Made by a program: the position numbers and the translations under genes. A stretch of DNA of 7,162 nt from Cellvibrionales bacterium UBA3090 (GTDB lineage Bacteria > Pseudomonadota > Gammaproteobacteria > Pseudomonadales > Porticoccaceae), in contig DFBC01000086.1 in NCBI GenBank assembly GCA_002367235.1, positions 1 to 7,162 of the forward strand, given 5' to 3'. A model generated the notes under the pieces. That model had not been told where the DNA came from and did not search any database. It was given only the letters and a program-made list of their open reading frames with translations. Positions 1 to 6,011 of this stretch are shown here, piece after piece. Numbering within the stretch: the first letter of the stretch is position 1; each line of letters starts with the position of its first letter.

Positions 1-98
1 AAAATAAATTTATTGCTCGAATATAGCCTGACAAGTGACCAAAAACTGCCTCATGGGGGGTTATTCCACCCAATTACAGAAAAACCTCATTTTTTTAC

Positions 99-134
99 TT
101 GAAAAAATTCTCCACTGGCACTATAAACCCGGGT
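99..134 (+). promoter_or_regulatory. sigma-70-type promoter of dksA with GC-rich discriminator
   Basis: A -35 element TTGAAA (99-104) and a -10 element TATAAA (122-127) are separated by exactly 17 bases. The start site is expected near 134, giving a leader of about 28 nt before the dksA ATG. The bases after the -10 box are CCCGGG, an all-GC discriminator, the feature typical of promoters repressed by DksA and ppGpp. E. coli dksA is known to be feedback-repressed by its own product, so autoregulation is a reasonable inference. No other gene is visible in 1-161. Confidence 0.75.
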
Positions 135-161
135 CTCGTAAACCACCGAGCGCTGGAACAC

Positions 162-608
162 ATGCCAAAGAAAGCAGAAACTGCCACCGTCGCCTCATTA
201 CACGGCTTCACCCCTTACAAGGAGAAGAAAGGCGAGGAGTACATGAACGAAGTGCAACAAGAGCACTTCAAAAAAATTCTGCAGGCCTGGAAACGCGAAT
301 TAATGGAAGAAGTGGATCGCACTGTATCCCACATGAAGGATGAAGCATCCAATTTTCCAGACCCCGCTGACCGAGCTACGCAGGAAGAAGAATTCAGTCT
401 TGAGCTTCGCACACGTGATCGTGAACGCAAGCTGATCAAGAAGATTGATAGCACCGTGGAGCGTATCGAAAACGACGATTACGGTTTCTGCGATCAATGC
501 GGTGTCGACATCGGCATTCGCCGCCTTGAGGCCAGACCTACAGCCAACCTTTGCGTCGACTGTAAGACTCTCGATGAAATCAAGGAACGGCAGCTAACCG
601 GCGGTTAA
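162..608 (+). CDS. dksA: RNA polymerase-binding transcription factor DksA
   Basis: DksA binds the secondary channel of RNA polymerase and, with ppGpp, represses rRNA promoters and activates amino-acid biosynthesis promoters. The 148-residue product is close to the 151 of E. coli DksA. The central part is the coiled-coil hairpin, with the tip motif DPADRA holding D67, D70 and A72 (the conserved DxxDxA). The C-terminal zinc finger has all four cysteines, C110-x2-C113 and C131-x2-C134, so this is the canonical Zn form. The N-terminal stretch FTPYKEKKGEEYM is typical of Pseudomonas-like DksA. ATG at 162 is chosen because an in-frame TTG at 99 coincides with the -35 box of the promoter and would start the protein upstream of its own mRNA. 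The ribosome binding site is weak. gluQ follows after 38 bp. Confidence 0.97.
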   Translation: MPKKAETATVASLHGFTPYKEKKGEEYMNEVQQEHFKKILQAWKRELMEEVDRTVSHMKDEASNFPDPADRATQEEEFSLELRTRDRERKLIKKIDSTVERIENDDYGFCDQCGVDIGIRRLEARPTANLCVDCKTLDEIKERQLTGG

Positions 609-616
609 TAGATGAT

Positions 617-638
617 GGGGATAGTACACTCTATCCCC
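617..638 (+). promoter_or_regulatory. perfect hairpin between dksA and gluQ (attenuator or weak terminator)
   Basis: GGGGATAG (617-624) and CTATCCCC (631-638) form a perfect 8-bp stem with a 6-base loop. The tail is CTTCTACC, not a clear U-run, so it is at best a leaky terminator or an mRNA processing/stability element. It ends 8 bases before the gluQ ATG, where a Shine-Dalgarno would lie, and no purine-rich site is seen there. A terminator between dksA and gluQ that limits gluQ expression has been described in Shigella flexneri, so the placement is meaningful. Confidence 0.6.
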
Positions 639-646
639 CTTCTACC

Positions 647-1573
647 ATGACCACCCCTGCGTCAGACAGCCCCTACATTGGGCGCTTTGCCCCATCGCCC
701 ACTGGCCCCCTGCATTTTGGCTCACTGGTCAGCGCCCTTGCCAGCTATCTCGATGCCAAATCCCATAACGGCATTTGGCTGGTTCGCATGGAAGACATCG
801 ACCCACCCAGAGAAATGCCCGGTGCCTCTGATTACATTCTGCGACAGCTACAACTCCACGGCCTGCACTGGGATGGACAGGTCCTCTATCAGAGCCAGCG
901 CAGCGATGCCTATTTATCAACCCTTCAACAACTTCAAGATCGAGGCCTGACCTACTACTGCCAGTGCTCCCGGCAACAACTCAAAAAAAGAGGGGGCATT
1001 CATAACTATCGCTGCCAGCTGGAAAACCCTGCTGAACCGACGGCCCTCAGGCTGGCCTTACCCGATCGATGCAACATTGAATTCAACGACCTCTTTCAGG
1101 GGCCGCAAATACAGGATGTTAAACAACAGGTCGGCGACTTGGTCTTGCGACGCAAAGATGGTCTATTCGCCTACCAGCTTGCGGTTGTCGTTGACGATGC
1201 CTTCCAACAAATTACCCACATCATTCGCGGCAGTGATTTATTGGAAACCACCCCCGGCCAAATCTATCTGCAGCAACAACTCAACTACACCTCGCCCCAA
1301 TATGGCCATATTCCCGTTGCAACAAACCTTGCCGGCCAAAAACTCAGCAAACAAAATTTAACCCCGCCAATCAATCATGAAACACCGGTAAAAAACCTGG
1401 CCAGAGCCATGAGCTGGCTGGGCCTGCCGGTCATAAAAGACGCCAATATTGCCAGCCACACAAGCTGTGATGAGTTACTCGCCTGGGCGGCAGCCCATTG
1501 GCAACGAAAACTAGTACCGCCAGAAATGGAGAGGGTTGCATCCGATGGGTATCAAGGTGACACTACAGCTTAA
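647..1573 (+). CDS. gluQ: glutamyl-Q tRNA(Asp) synthetase
   Basis: GluQRS is a truncated relative of glutamyl-tRNA synthetase that activates glutamate and attaches it to the queuosine base at position 34 of tRNA(Asp), without an anticodon-binding domain. The 308-residue product has the class I core only. It starts with the family motif GRFAPSPTGPLHFGSL, where HFGS is the HIGH signature. A CxC...Y-x3-C zinc-binding pattern (CQCSRQQLKKRGGIHNYRC) and a KLSKQ version of the KMSKS loop follow. The ATG at 647 is the only sensible start close upstream of the first motif; there is no recognisable Shine-Dalgarno and the hairpin at 617-638 abuts it. The pairing with dksA is conserved across gammaproteobacteria. 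The last 15 or so residues look like a loose tail and overlap a small frame (1545-1640). Confidence 0.95.
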   Translation: MTTPASDSPYIGRFAPSPTGPLHFGSLVSALASYLDAKSHNGIWLVRMEDIDPPREMPGASDYILRQLQLHGLHWDGQVLYQSQRSDAYLSTLQQLQDRGLTYYCQCSRQQLKKRGGIHNYRCQLENPAEPTALRLALPDRCNIEFNDLFQGPQIQDVKQQVGDLVLRRKDGLFAYQLAVVVDDAFQQITHIIRGSDLLETTPGQIYLQQQLNYTSPQYGHIPVATNLAGQKLSKQNLTPPINHETPVKNLARAMSWLGLPVIKDANIASHTSCDELLAWAAAHWQRKLVPPEMERVASDGYQGDTTA

Positions 1574-1640
1574 GAATCTGGTATTACCCGGACACCGCCG
1601 AACACAGAGTAATTGCTCACGACAGGCCAGCTATGAATAA
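1545..1640 (+). CDS. possible 31-codon leader ORF coupled to the CbrB-like gene
   Basis: An ATG at 1545 is preceded by a purine-rich GGAGAGGG ending 9 bases upstream, a better ribosome binding site than that of the next gene. The frame encodes 31 residues beginning MGIKVTLQLKNLVLPG and ends at a TAA (1638-1640) lying inside ATGAATAA, so it overlaps the regulator's start codon by 8 bases. That geometry permits translational coupling. In Pseudomonas a small gene, cbrX, sits at this place in front of cbrA; I see no basis for calling this its homologue. It overlaps the end of gluQ in another frame and may be fortuitous. Confidence 0.3.
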   Translation: MGIKVTLQLKNLVLPGHRRTQSNCSRQASYE

Positions 1641-3021
1641 AATCCTGATTGTCGAAGATGACGACAGCATTCGAGCCTCGCTTCATAAGCTGCTGAACAG
1701 CAATAATTATGAAACCTGTGAGGCAAGTAATATTCAGGATGCGCTTGATCAATTCAAGCTTCCAGACTTTGCACTGATTATCAGTGCCCTGAAACTACCC
1801 GATGCGCCCGGCACAGACCTCATTAAACTGGCTGGTGGTGTTCCAGTATTAATCATGTCCAGTTTTGCAAGCCTCAAATCGGCCGTTGAAACCATGCGAA
1901 TGGGGGCTGTGGACTATCTCCCCAAACCTTTCTCTCCCAATGAACTACTCGCTGGGGTCAACCGAATTCTCAAGACACATAAGTCACAAATCAACTTTCA
2001 TAGATCCGCACCAACCTCCCGAGGAATGATTGGCTCAAGCCCGGCAATGAAACAAGTGTTTAAAATTCTACACAAAGTATCTAAAACCGATGCGACCGTT
2101 CTCATACATGGTGAAACCGGCACGGGGAAGGAGTTAGCCGCCAGCGCCATTCACAACGAAAGTCGACGGAGCTCTCAACCTCTGGTGTGCGTGAACTGTG
2201 CCGCCATTCCCGAAAACCTGATTGAGGCCGAACTTTTTGGCCATGAAAAAGGGGCATTTACCGGTGCAACGGAAGCTCGCAAAGGATTAGTTGCTGCGGC
2301 AGATACTGGCACATTGTTTCTGGATGAGGTGGGAGAGTTACCGCTGGAGGCACAAGCAAGACTTCTCCGGGTTTTACAGGAGAAAGAAGTTCGCCCAATT
2401 GGCTCGGTAAAATCACGCAAGGTAGACGTTCGCTTAGTTGCCGCAACCCATAGAAACCTGAAGAAACTCTGTGAAACGGGACAATTCCGCGAAGATCTAT
2501 TTTACAGAATCAATGTGGTCAACCTCGACTTGCCACCACTCAGGGAAAGGGGCGAAGACATTCTTGAGATCGCAGAAACTCTGCTGGGTAAACAATGTCG
2601 GGAATTGAGCAAACATCATCTCCAGTTTGCACCCGATGCCATCCAAGCCATCACCTCCTATGGATGGCCCGGCAACATTCGAGAACTCGAAAACTCCCTG
2701 GAGCGCGCAGCCATCCTCTGTGATGACAACGAGCAGATCACTCACGATCTACTGGGTATAGACCTGTCTCTGGTAGACCTTGGCGACGAAGTGAATCATG
2801 ACGCCGACCAAACCACCGCGACGCTCGAACCACGCACTATCAGGCAAATAATCTCCGATCCACCCGCCGGGTTATCTCTTGAAGACTATTTCACTCGGTT
2901 CGTTCTCGAGCACCAAGAGGCCATGAGTGAAACTGAACTGGCTCAGAAACTGGGCATCAGCCGAAAATGCCTTTGGGAGCGACGCCAAAAACTCGGCATT
3001 CCCCGCAGTAAAACCCAATAA
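1633..3021 (+). CDS. cbrB: CbrB-type sigma-54-dependent response regulator lacking the phosphoacceptor Asp
   Basis: This is a 462-residue NtrC-family enhancer-binding protein. Residues 1-115 form a receiver domain with the acidic pair D9-D10, the conserved hydroxyl residue S76 and K98, but the phosphorylation site reads IISALKLPD, with A52 (codon GCC, 1786-1788) where Asp is expected. Residues 132-370 form the AAA+ domain: Walker A GETGTGK (160-166), the sigma-54-contacting GAFTGA loop (207-212), Walker B LFLDE (228-232), FREDLFYR (285-292) and GWPGNIREL (344-352). A Fis-type helix-turn-helix occupies about 432-458. Its end, ISRKCLWERRQKLGIPR, together with the gluQ/pcnB neighbourhood, points to CbrB, the regulator of carbon and nitrogen use that activates crcZ. 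All ATPase and sigma-54 motifs are intact, so it should be active. No CbrA kinase is present upstream. A weak AGG site lies 6 bases before the ATG. Confidence 0.88.
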   Translation: MNKILIVEDDDSIRASLHKLLNSNNYETCEASNIQDALDQFKLPDFALIISALKLPDAPGTDLIKLAGGVPVLIMSSFASLKSAVETMRMGAVDYLPKPFSPNELLAGVNRILKTHKSQINFHRSAPTSRGMIGSSPAMKQVFKILHKVSKTDATVLIHGETGTGKELAASAIHNESRRSSQPLVCVNCAAIPENLIEAELFGHEKGAFTGATEARKGLVAAADTGTLFLDEVGELPLEAQARLLRVLQEKEVRPIGSVKSRKVDVRLVAATHRNLKKLCETGQFREDLFYRINVVNLDLPPLRERGEDILEIAETLLGKQCRELSKHHLQFAPDAIQAITSYGWPGNIRELENSLERAAILCDDNEQITHDLLGIDLSLVDLGDEVNHDADQTTATLEPRTIRQIISDPPAGLSLEDYFTRFVLEHQEAMSETELAQKLGISRKCLWERRQKLGIPRSKTQ

Positions 3022-3035
3022 CAATACCCATTGAC

Positions 3036-3094
3036 GGGTTACAACCCACAAAAACGTTACTTTTTTGCCCGCAAACCGTGTACATAGGTAACAC
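3036..3094 (+). promoter_or_regulatory. candidate upstream activating sequences for the CbrB-like activator
   Basis: Three copies of GTTAC or its complement lie here: 3038-3042 inside the inverted repeat GGGTTACAACCC, 3056-3060, and 3088-3092 inside GTGTACATAGGTAACAC (3078-3094), which is nearly a TGTTAC-N4-GTAACA palindrome with one base missing. They sit about 100 to 155 bases upstream of the predicted sigma-54 start site, the distance normal for enhancer sites. I recall CbrB sites in Pseudomonas being built from TGTTAC-like half-sites but cannot verify it here. Confidence 0.45.
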
Positions 3095-3166
3095 AACTTT
3101 CAAAGATATCTACACCGCAACCAATCAAACCAGGTAGCCCCTTGTTTTATATGAGTTTTGTTTTAT

Positions 3167-3182
3167 TGGCACGCTTACTGCG
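3167..3182 (+). promoter_or_regulatory. sigma-54 promoter (-24/-12) of the small RNA
   Basis: TGGCACGCTTACTGCG matches the sigma-54 consensus TGGCACG-N4-TTGC except for one base. The invariant GG (3168-3169) and GC (3180-3181) are separated by exactly 10 bases. Transcription should begin near 3193. It lies 145 bp after the stop codon of a sigma-54 activator, and no sigma-70 elements of similar quality are seen close by. Confidence 0.88.
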
Positions 3183-3192
3183 TTATAAAAGA

Positions 3193-3332
3193 ACAGCAAC
3201 AACAGCTAAAACTAATAAAAATAAATAATAAAAATAATGTTGGATGGATTGCTAATCTGGTTGGCATGGGGAGCAGACCTCGCGACTCGATAGCGTATGG
3301 GATACAAAGGAAGCCCAAGGGCTTCCTTTTTT
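3193..3332 (+). ncRNA. CrcZ-like Hfq-binding small RNA (predicted, about 140 nt)
   Basis: A sigma-54 promoter and an intrinsic terminator delimit a transcript of about 140 nt with no convincing protein gene. Its first 46 bases are almost free of structure and rich in A: five ARN triplets in a row (AAC AGC AAC AAC AGC, 3192-3206), then four (3214-3225) and four more (3227-3238). They include three AANAANAA matches (3214-3221, 3224-3231, 3227-3234), the catabolite-activity motif that Hfq and Crc bind in Pseudomonas targets. The 3' half has mixed composition and ends in a GC hairpin with a U tract, suited to the Hfq proximal face. In Pseudomonas, CrcZ is transcribed from sigma-54 by CbrB, lies between cbrB and pcnB, and titrates Hfq to relieve carbon catabolite repression. 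Position, promoter type and motif all match here; the RNA is much shorter than the roughly 400-nt CrcZ. Function is inferred, since no transcript or Crc is seen in this window. Confidence 0.78.
3306..3332 (+). terminator. intrinsic terminator of the CrcZ-like RNA
   Basis: AAAGGAAGCC (3306-3315) pairs perfectly with GGCTTCCTTT (3320-3329) around a CAAG loop, and six T residues run 3327-3332. The stem is strong and the U tract immediate, so this is a confident rho-independent terminator. It separates the small RNA from pcnB, which must use its own promoter. Confidence 0.9.
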
Positions 3333-3436
3333 AATGCCCGTCAATTGTGACCCGACACCGGCATAGCCCCCGCAGAAGACCTGCACCCAACGCACAATCA
3401 CTTCTCTAACACTGGAAAGTCTTTTCAGTTTCCCTA

Positions 3437-3445
3437 TGCTAGAAT
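3437..3445 (+). promoter_or_regulatory. probable extended -10 promoter of the pcnB operon
   Basis: TGCTAGAAT carries a TG-N extension before a TAGAAT -10 hexamer (3440-3445); no good -35 box lies 16-18 bases upstream, as is common for extended -10 promoters. Transcription would start near 3452, about 24 nt before the pcnB ATG. An imperfect inverted repeat, CTGGAAAG-T-CTTTTCAG (3412-3428), lies just upstream and could be an operator. Bases 3333-3436 otherwise show nothing I can name. Confidence 0.5.
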
Positions 3446-3475
3446 CGCCTCTTTCCGGGCATATGCAGCACCAAC

Positions 3476-4828
3476 ATGCTAAAAAAACTCTCTAAAATTT
3501 TCAGGAGAAACAATCCCCCTGCGGCCGACGAACCCCATATCATTAGCTCTGGGCGGCATCCCCTTTCCCCCAAGCAAATCAGCAACGGCGCAAGAAAGGT
3601 GGTCGAGCAGCTGAGTAGCGATGGCTACGAGGCCTATTTGGTTGGCGGCTGCGTACGAGATCTAATGCTTGGGTTAAAACCTAAAGATTTTGATGTCGCA
3701 ACCGATGCCACTCCCGAGCAAATCAACCAACTCTTCAGGCGATCACGTATTGTTGGGCGTCGCTTCCAGATCGTCCATGTGAGAATGGGATCGGAGATTA
3801 TTGAAGTCACGACCTTTCGAGCCCACCACACCAACGAGAAGAAAAACCATAACGACTCGCGCCAGTCTGCCAAAGGGATGCTTCTGCGCGACAATATTTT
3901 TGGCTCCATCAACGAAGATGCCAGCCGCCGCGATTTCACCATGAATGCCCTCTATTACCATCCGCAGGATAATAGTGTTTACGATTACGCCAATGGTCTC
4001 GCCGATATAGAACAACGGTTAATCCATATTATTGGCAACCCATCCGACCGTTATCGGGAAGATCCCGTCAGAATGCTAAGAGCTATTCGCTTTGCGGCTA
4101 AACTGGGTTTTAAGATCGAGGCTAACACCGCGACGGCCATTACCGGGGCTCACAAGCTGCTGGCGGACATCCCCCCTGCGCGCCTGTTTGATGAAGTGCT
4201 CAAACTACTGATGCACGGACAAGCCCTAGCCACATTTCATTTGCTACGCGAATACCAATTATTTGGCATTCTTTTCCCTGCCACAGAAGAGGCCCTGACT
4301 AACGATTCAGGGTATTACCAGGCATTTGTCGAAATAGCACTGACAAATACGGACAAACGCATCCGAAGCGGCAAGCGGGTCACGCCAGCCTTTCTGTTTG
4401 CCGCCCTGCTCTGGCCTGCCTTGAAGGAGCGGGAAAAACAGTTCGGCCAGAGTGGTGGATCGCCGATCTACACTCTCCAACAGGCGGCCGGAGAGGTCAC
4501 GGCCCGACAGTGTCAGAGAGTAGCCATTCCCCGTCGCTTCACAATGCCCATGAAAGAGATTTGGGAGCTCCAGCTCCGCTTGCCCCGACGGGCCGGGAGT
4601 CAGGCTTTCCGACTATTGGAAAACAAGCGGTTCCGAGCGGGCTATGACTTCCTGCTATTGAGAGAAGATGCCGGAGAAATTCAGCCCGGCCTGGGAGACT
4701 GGTGGACCGACTTCCAGGACGCCGATGAATCAAAGCGGGAAAGTATGGCCAGCGCCGTCCAGCAACCCGCCAAAAAACGCCGCCGTCGGCGCAAAAAACC
4801 CACGCCCAAAAAGCCTGCCAATGAATGA
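3476..4828 (+). CDS. pcnB: poly(A) polymerase I
   Basis: PcnB adds 3' poly(A) tails to RNAs and so promotes their decay by exonucleases. The 450-residue protein has the class II nucleotidyltransferase head: LVGGCVRDLMLG (55-66) and KDFDVATDATPEQI (70-83), with catalytic carboxylates D71 and D73. RRDFTMNALYY (151-161) and YREDPVRMLRAIRFAAKLGF (193-212) follow, the order seen in bacterial poly(A) polymerases and related CCA-adding enzymes. The long C-terminal part and the basic tail (KKRRRRRKKPTPKKP, 433-447) favour poly(A) polymerase; the tail probably binds RNA. There is no clear Shine-Dalgarno before the ATG, suggesting low translation, as known for E. coli pcnB with its unusual start codon. 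It is the first gene of a tight operon and its stop overlaps the folK start. Confidence 0.95.
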   Translation: MLKKLSKIFRRNNPPAADEPHIISSGRHPLSPKQISNGARKVVEQLSSDGYEAYLVGGCVRDLMLGLKPKDFDVATDATPEQINQLFRRSRIVGRRFQIVHVRMGSEIIEVTTFRAHHTNEKKNHNDSRQSAKGMLLRDNIFGSINEDASRRDFTMNALYYHPQDNSVYDYANGLADIEQRLIHIIGNPSDRYREDPVRMLRAIRFAAKLGFKIEANTATAITGAHKLLADIPPARLFDEVLKLLMHGQALATFHLLREYQLFGILFPATEEALTNDSGYYQAFVEIALTNTDKRIRSGKRVTPAFLFAALLWPALKEREKQFGQSGGSPIYTLQQAAGEVTARQCQRVAIPRRFTMPMKEIWELQLRLPRRAGSQAFRLLENKRFRAGYDFLLLREDAGEIQPGLGDWWTDFQDADESKRESMASAVQQPAKKRRRRRKKPTPKKPANE

Positions 4829-5330
4829 AACGGCTTACATTGCACTGGGCAGCAACCTTGACAACCCACAGCAGCAGGTCCTCAGTGCAATAACGGCACT
4901 GGGGGCACTACCAGAAACCGCTATTATTGCCGTCTCCCCTTGGTACCGTAGTACCCCAATGGGGCCGTCAGATCAGCCAGACTATATCAATGGCGTAGCA
5001 AAACTGACCACGGCACTGAGTCCACACACATTGCTGAAAGCTCTTCAACAAATAGAACTATCACACCATCGTGTCAGAAAGGAACACTGGGGGCCAAGAA
5101 CCCTTGATCTCGATATATTGCTCTACGGAAACCTGACTATCGAGCACCCCGATCTACAAGTGCCCCACCCGGGAATGGCCGAACGGAATTTCGTACTGCG
5201 CCCCCTGGCCGATATTGCCCCTCAACTTGTCTTGCCAAATGGAATTCAGTTGGCAGAACTCTTGGAAATTTGCCCCTCAGAGGGTATCGTTCGCCTCTCA
5301 TCAGGAGACATCCGTGGAACAACTGGCTAA
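4821..5330 (+). CDS. folK: 2-amino-4-hydroxy-6-hydroxymethyldihydropteridine pyrophosphokinase
   Basis: HPPK transfers pyrophosphate from ATP to 6-hydroxymethyl-7,8-dihydropterin, the step before dihydropteroate synthase in folate synthesis, in the cytoplasm. The 169-residue product (E. coli 159) contains IALGSNL (7-13), SPWYRSTPMG (39-48), and the signature HWGPRTLDLDILLYG (89-103) with the Mg-binding pair D96/D98. VPHPGMAERNFVLRPLADIAP (114-134) ends the conserved core. The start is the ATG at 4821, which overlaps the last 8 bases of pcnB and places the first strand at the normal distance from the N-terminus. Earlier in-frame codons would run through the pcnB tail in another frame and give a non-homologous extension. 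The overlap suggests translational coupling to pcnB, an arrangement conserved in Pseudomonas and relatives. Confidence 0.95.
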   Translation: MNETAYIALGSNLDNPQQQVLSAITALGALPETAIIAVSPWYRSTPMGPSDQPDYINGVAKLTTALSPHTLLKALQQIELSHHRVRKEHWGPRTLDLDILLYGNLTIEHPDLQVPHPGMAERNFVLRPLADIAPQLVLPNGIQLAELLEICPSEGIVRLSSGDIRGTTG

Positions 5331-5997
5331 CGACCTTACCTTGGCGCTAAAGGATTACCAATTACCCAACTTTATTGCGGTTGAAGGCCCGATAGGTGTG
5401 GGAAAAACCACGCTTGCAAAACGTCTGGCCAATAGTTTCAACTACGAAACACTGCTGGAACAGGCCGATGAAAACCCTTTTCTGGAACGCTTCTATCAGG
5501 ATCGCCGGGGTGGTGCGCTTCCGACCCAACTGTATTTTTTGTTCCAGCGCACCCGGCAAATTCAGGCGATCCGCCAAGGCGATATGTTTAATCAAGTTCG
5601 GGTATCTGACTTTTTGATCGAGAAGGATCAACTTTTTGCCCAGGTCACACTGGATGATGAAGAGCTTAAGCTCTATCAAACGGTATACCAGCAATTAACC
5701 ATTGATGCCCCACGACCAGATTTGGTGATCTACCTACAGGCATCCACCGACGTGTTGCTGGAAAGAGTTCAGCGCAGGGGTATTCAAGCGGAGAAAGCCA
5801 TAGATGCCGACTACCTCAGCCAGCTCAACGACGCCTATACGCGATTCTTCTACTATTACGATGAAGCGCCACTATTGATTGTTAATGCCAGCGACATAGA
5901 CCTGGTTAACAGCGAAAACGATTACCGAGATCTGGTCGACTCTATGCTTAACATCAAATCTGGTCGCCACTACTACAATCCCCGCCCTCATCTCTGA
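5314..5997 (+). CDS. deoxynucleoside kinase (dNK/dGK family)
   Basis: This enzyme family phosphorylates the 5'-OH of deoxynucleosides (deoxyadenosine, deoxyguanosine or deoxycytidine) for nucleotide salvage. The 227-residue product has a P-loop GPIGVGKTT (25-33), a likely catalytic Glu in ADENPFLERFY (51-61), the TQLYFLFQRTRQ helix (71-82), the VSDFLIEKDQLFA segment (97-109) that corresponds to the DRS/ERS region, and an arginine-rich LID, ERVQRRG (150-156). The start is GTG at 5314, preceded by AGGAG (5303-5307) with 6-base spacing. It lies 22 residues before the P-loop strand and overlaps the end of folK by 17 bp. The substrate cannot be read from sequence. The gene is absent between folK and panB in P. 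aeruginosa as I recall it, so it is an accessory insertion typical of some other gammaproteobacteria. Confidence 0.9.
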   Translation: MEQLANDLTLALKDYQLPNFIAVEGPIGVGKTTLAKRLANSFNYETLLEQADENPFLERFYQDRRGGALPTQLYFLFQRTRQIQAIRQGDMFNQVRVSDFLIEKDQLFAQVTLDDEELKLYQTVYQQLTIDAPRPDLVIYLQASTDVLLERVQRRGIQAEKAIDADYLSQLNDAYTRFFYYYDEAPLLIVNASDIDLVNSENDYRDLVDSMLNIKSGRHYYNPRPHL

Positions 5998-6011
5998 CAG
6001 GAACGCGGCCC

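Noticed and set aside
54..72. Stem TGGGGGG/TGGGTGG complement with TTATT loop as a terminator of an upstream gene
   Set aside because: One mismatch, no immediate U-run (the T-tract is about 18 bases further on), and no upstream gene end is visible.
99..161. In-frame TTG at 99 as a longer start for DksA (21 extra residues)
   Set aside because: It coincides with the -35 hexamer of a strong promoter whose transcript should begin near 134, and the extra residues do not resemble DksA.
3258..3273. TTGGCATGGGGAGCAG as a second sigma-54 promoter
   Set aside because: The GG to GC spacing is 8, not 10, and it lies inside the predicted RNA.
3341..3436. Possible further small RNA or ORF between the terminator and the pcnB promoter
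   Set aside because: Only short imperfect repeats such as GTCAATTGTGAC are present; no promoter, long frame or terminator supports a gene.
4668..4820. N-terminal extension of FolK by 51 residues
   Set aside because: It overlaps the pcnB coding tail in another frame and has no HPPK-like sequence; the ATG at 4821 gives the family length.
5215..5313. Earlier TTG start for the deoxynucleoside kinase
   Set aside because: The GTG at 5314 has an ideal AGGAG site at 6-base spacing, while the upstream extension is just folK read in another frame.
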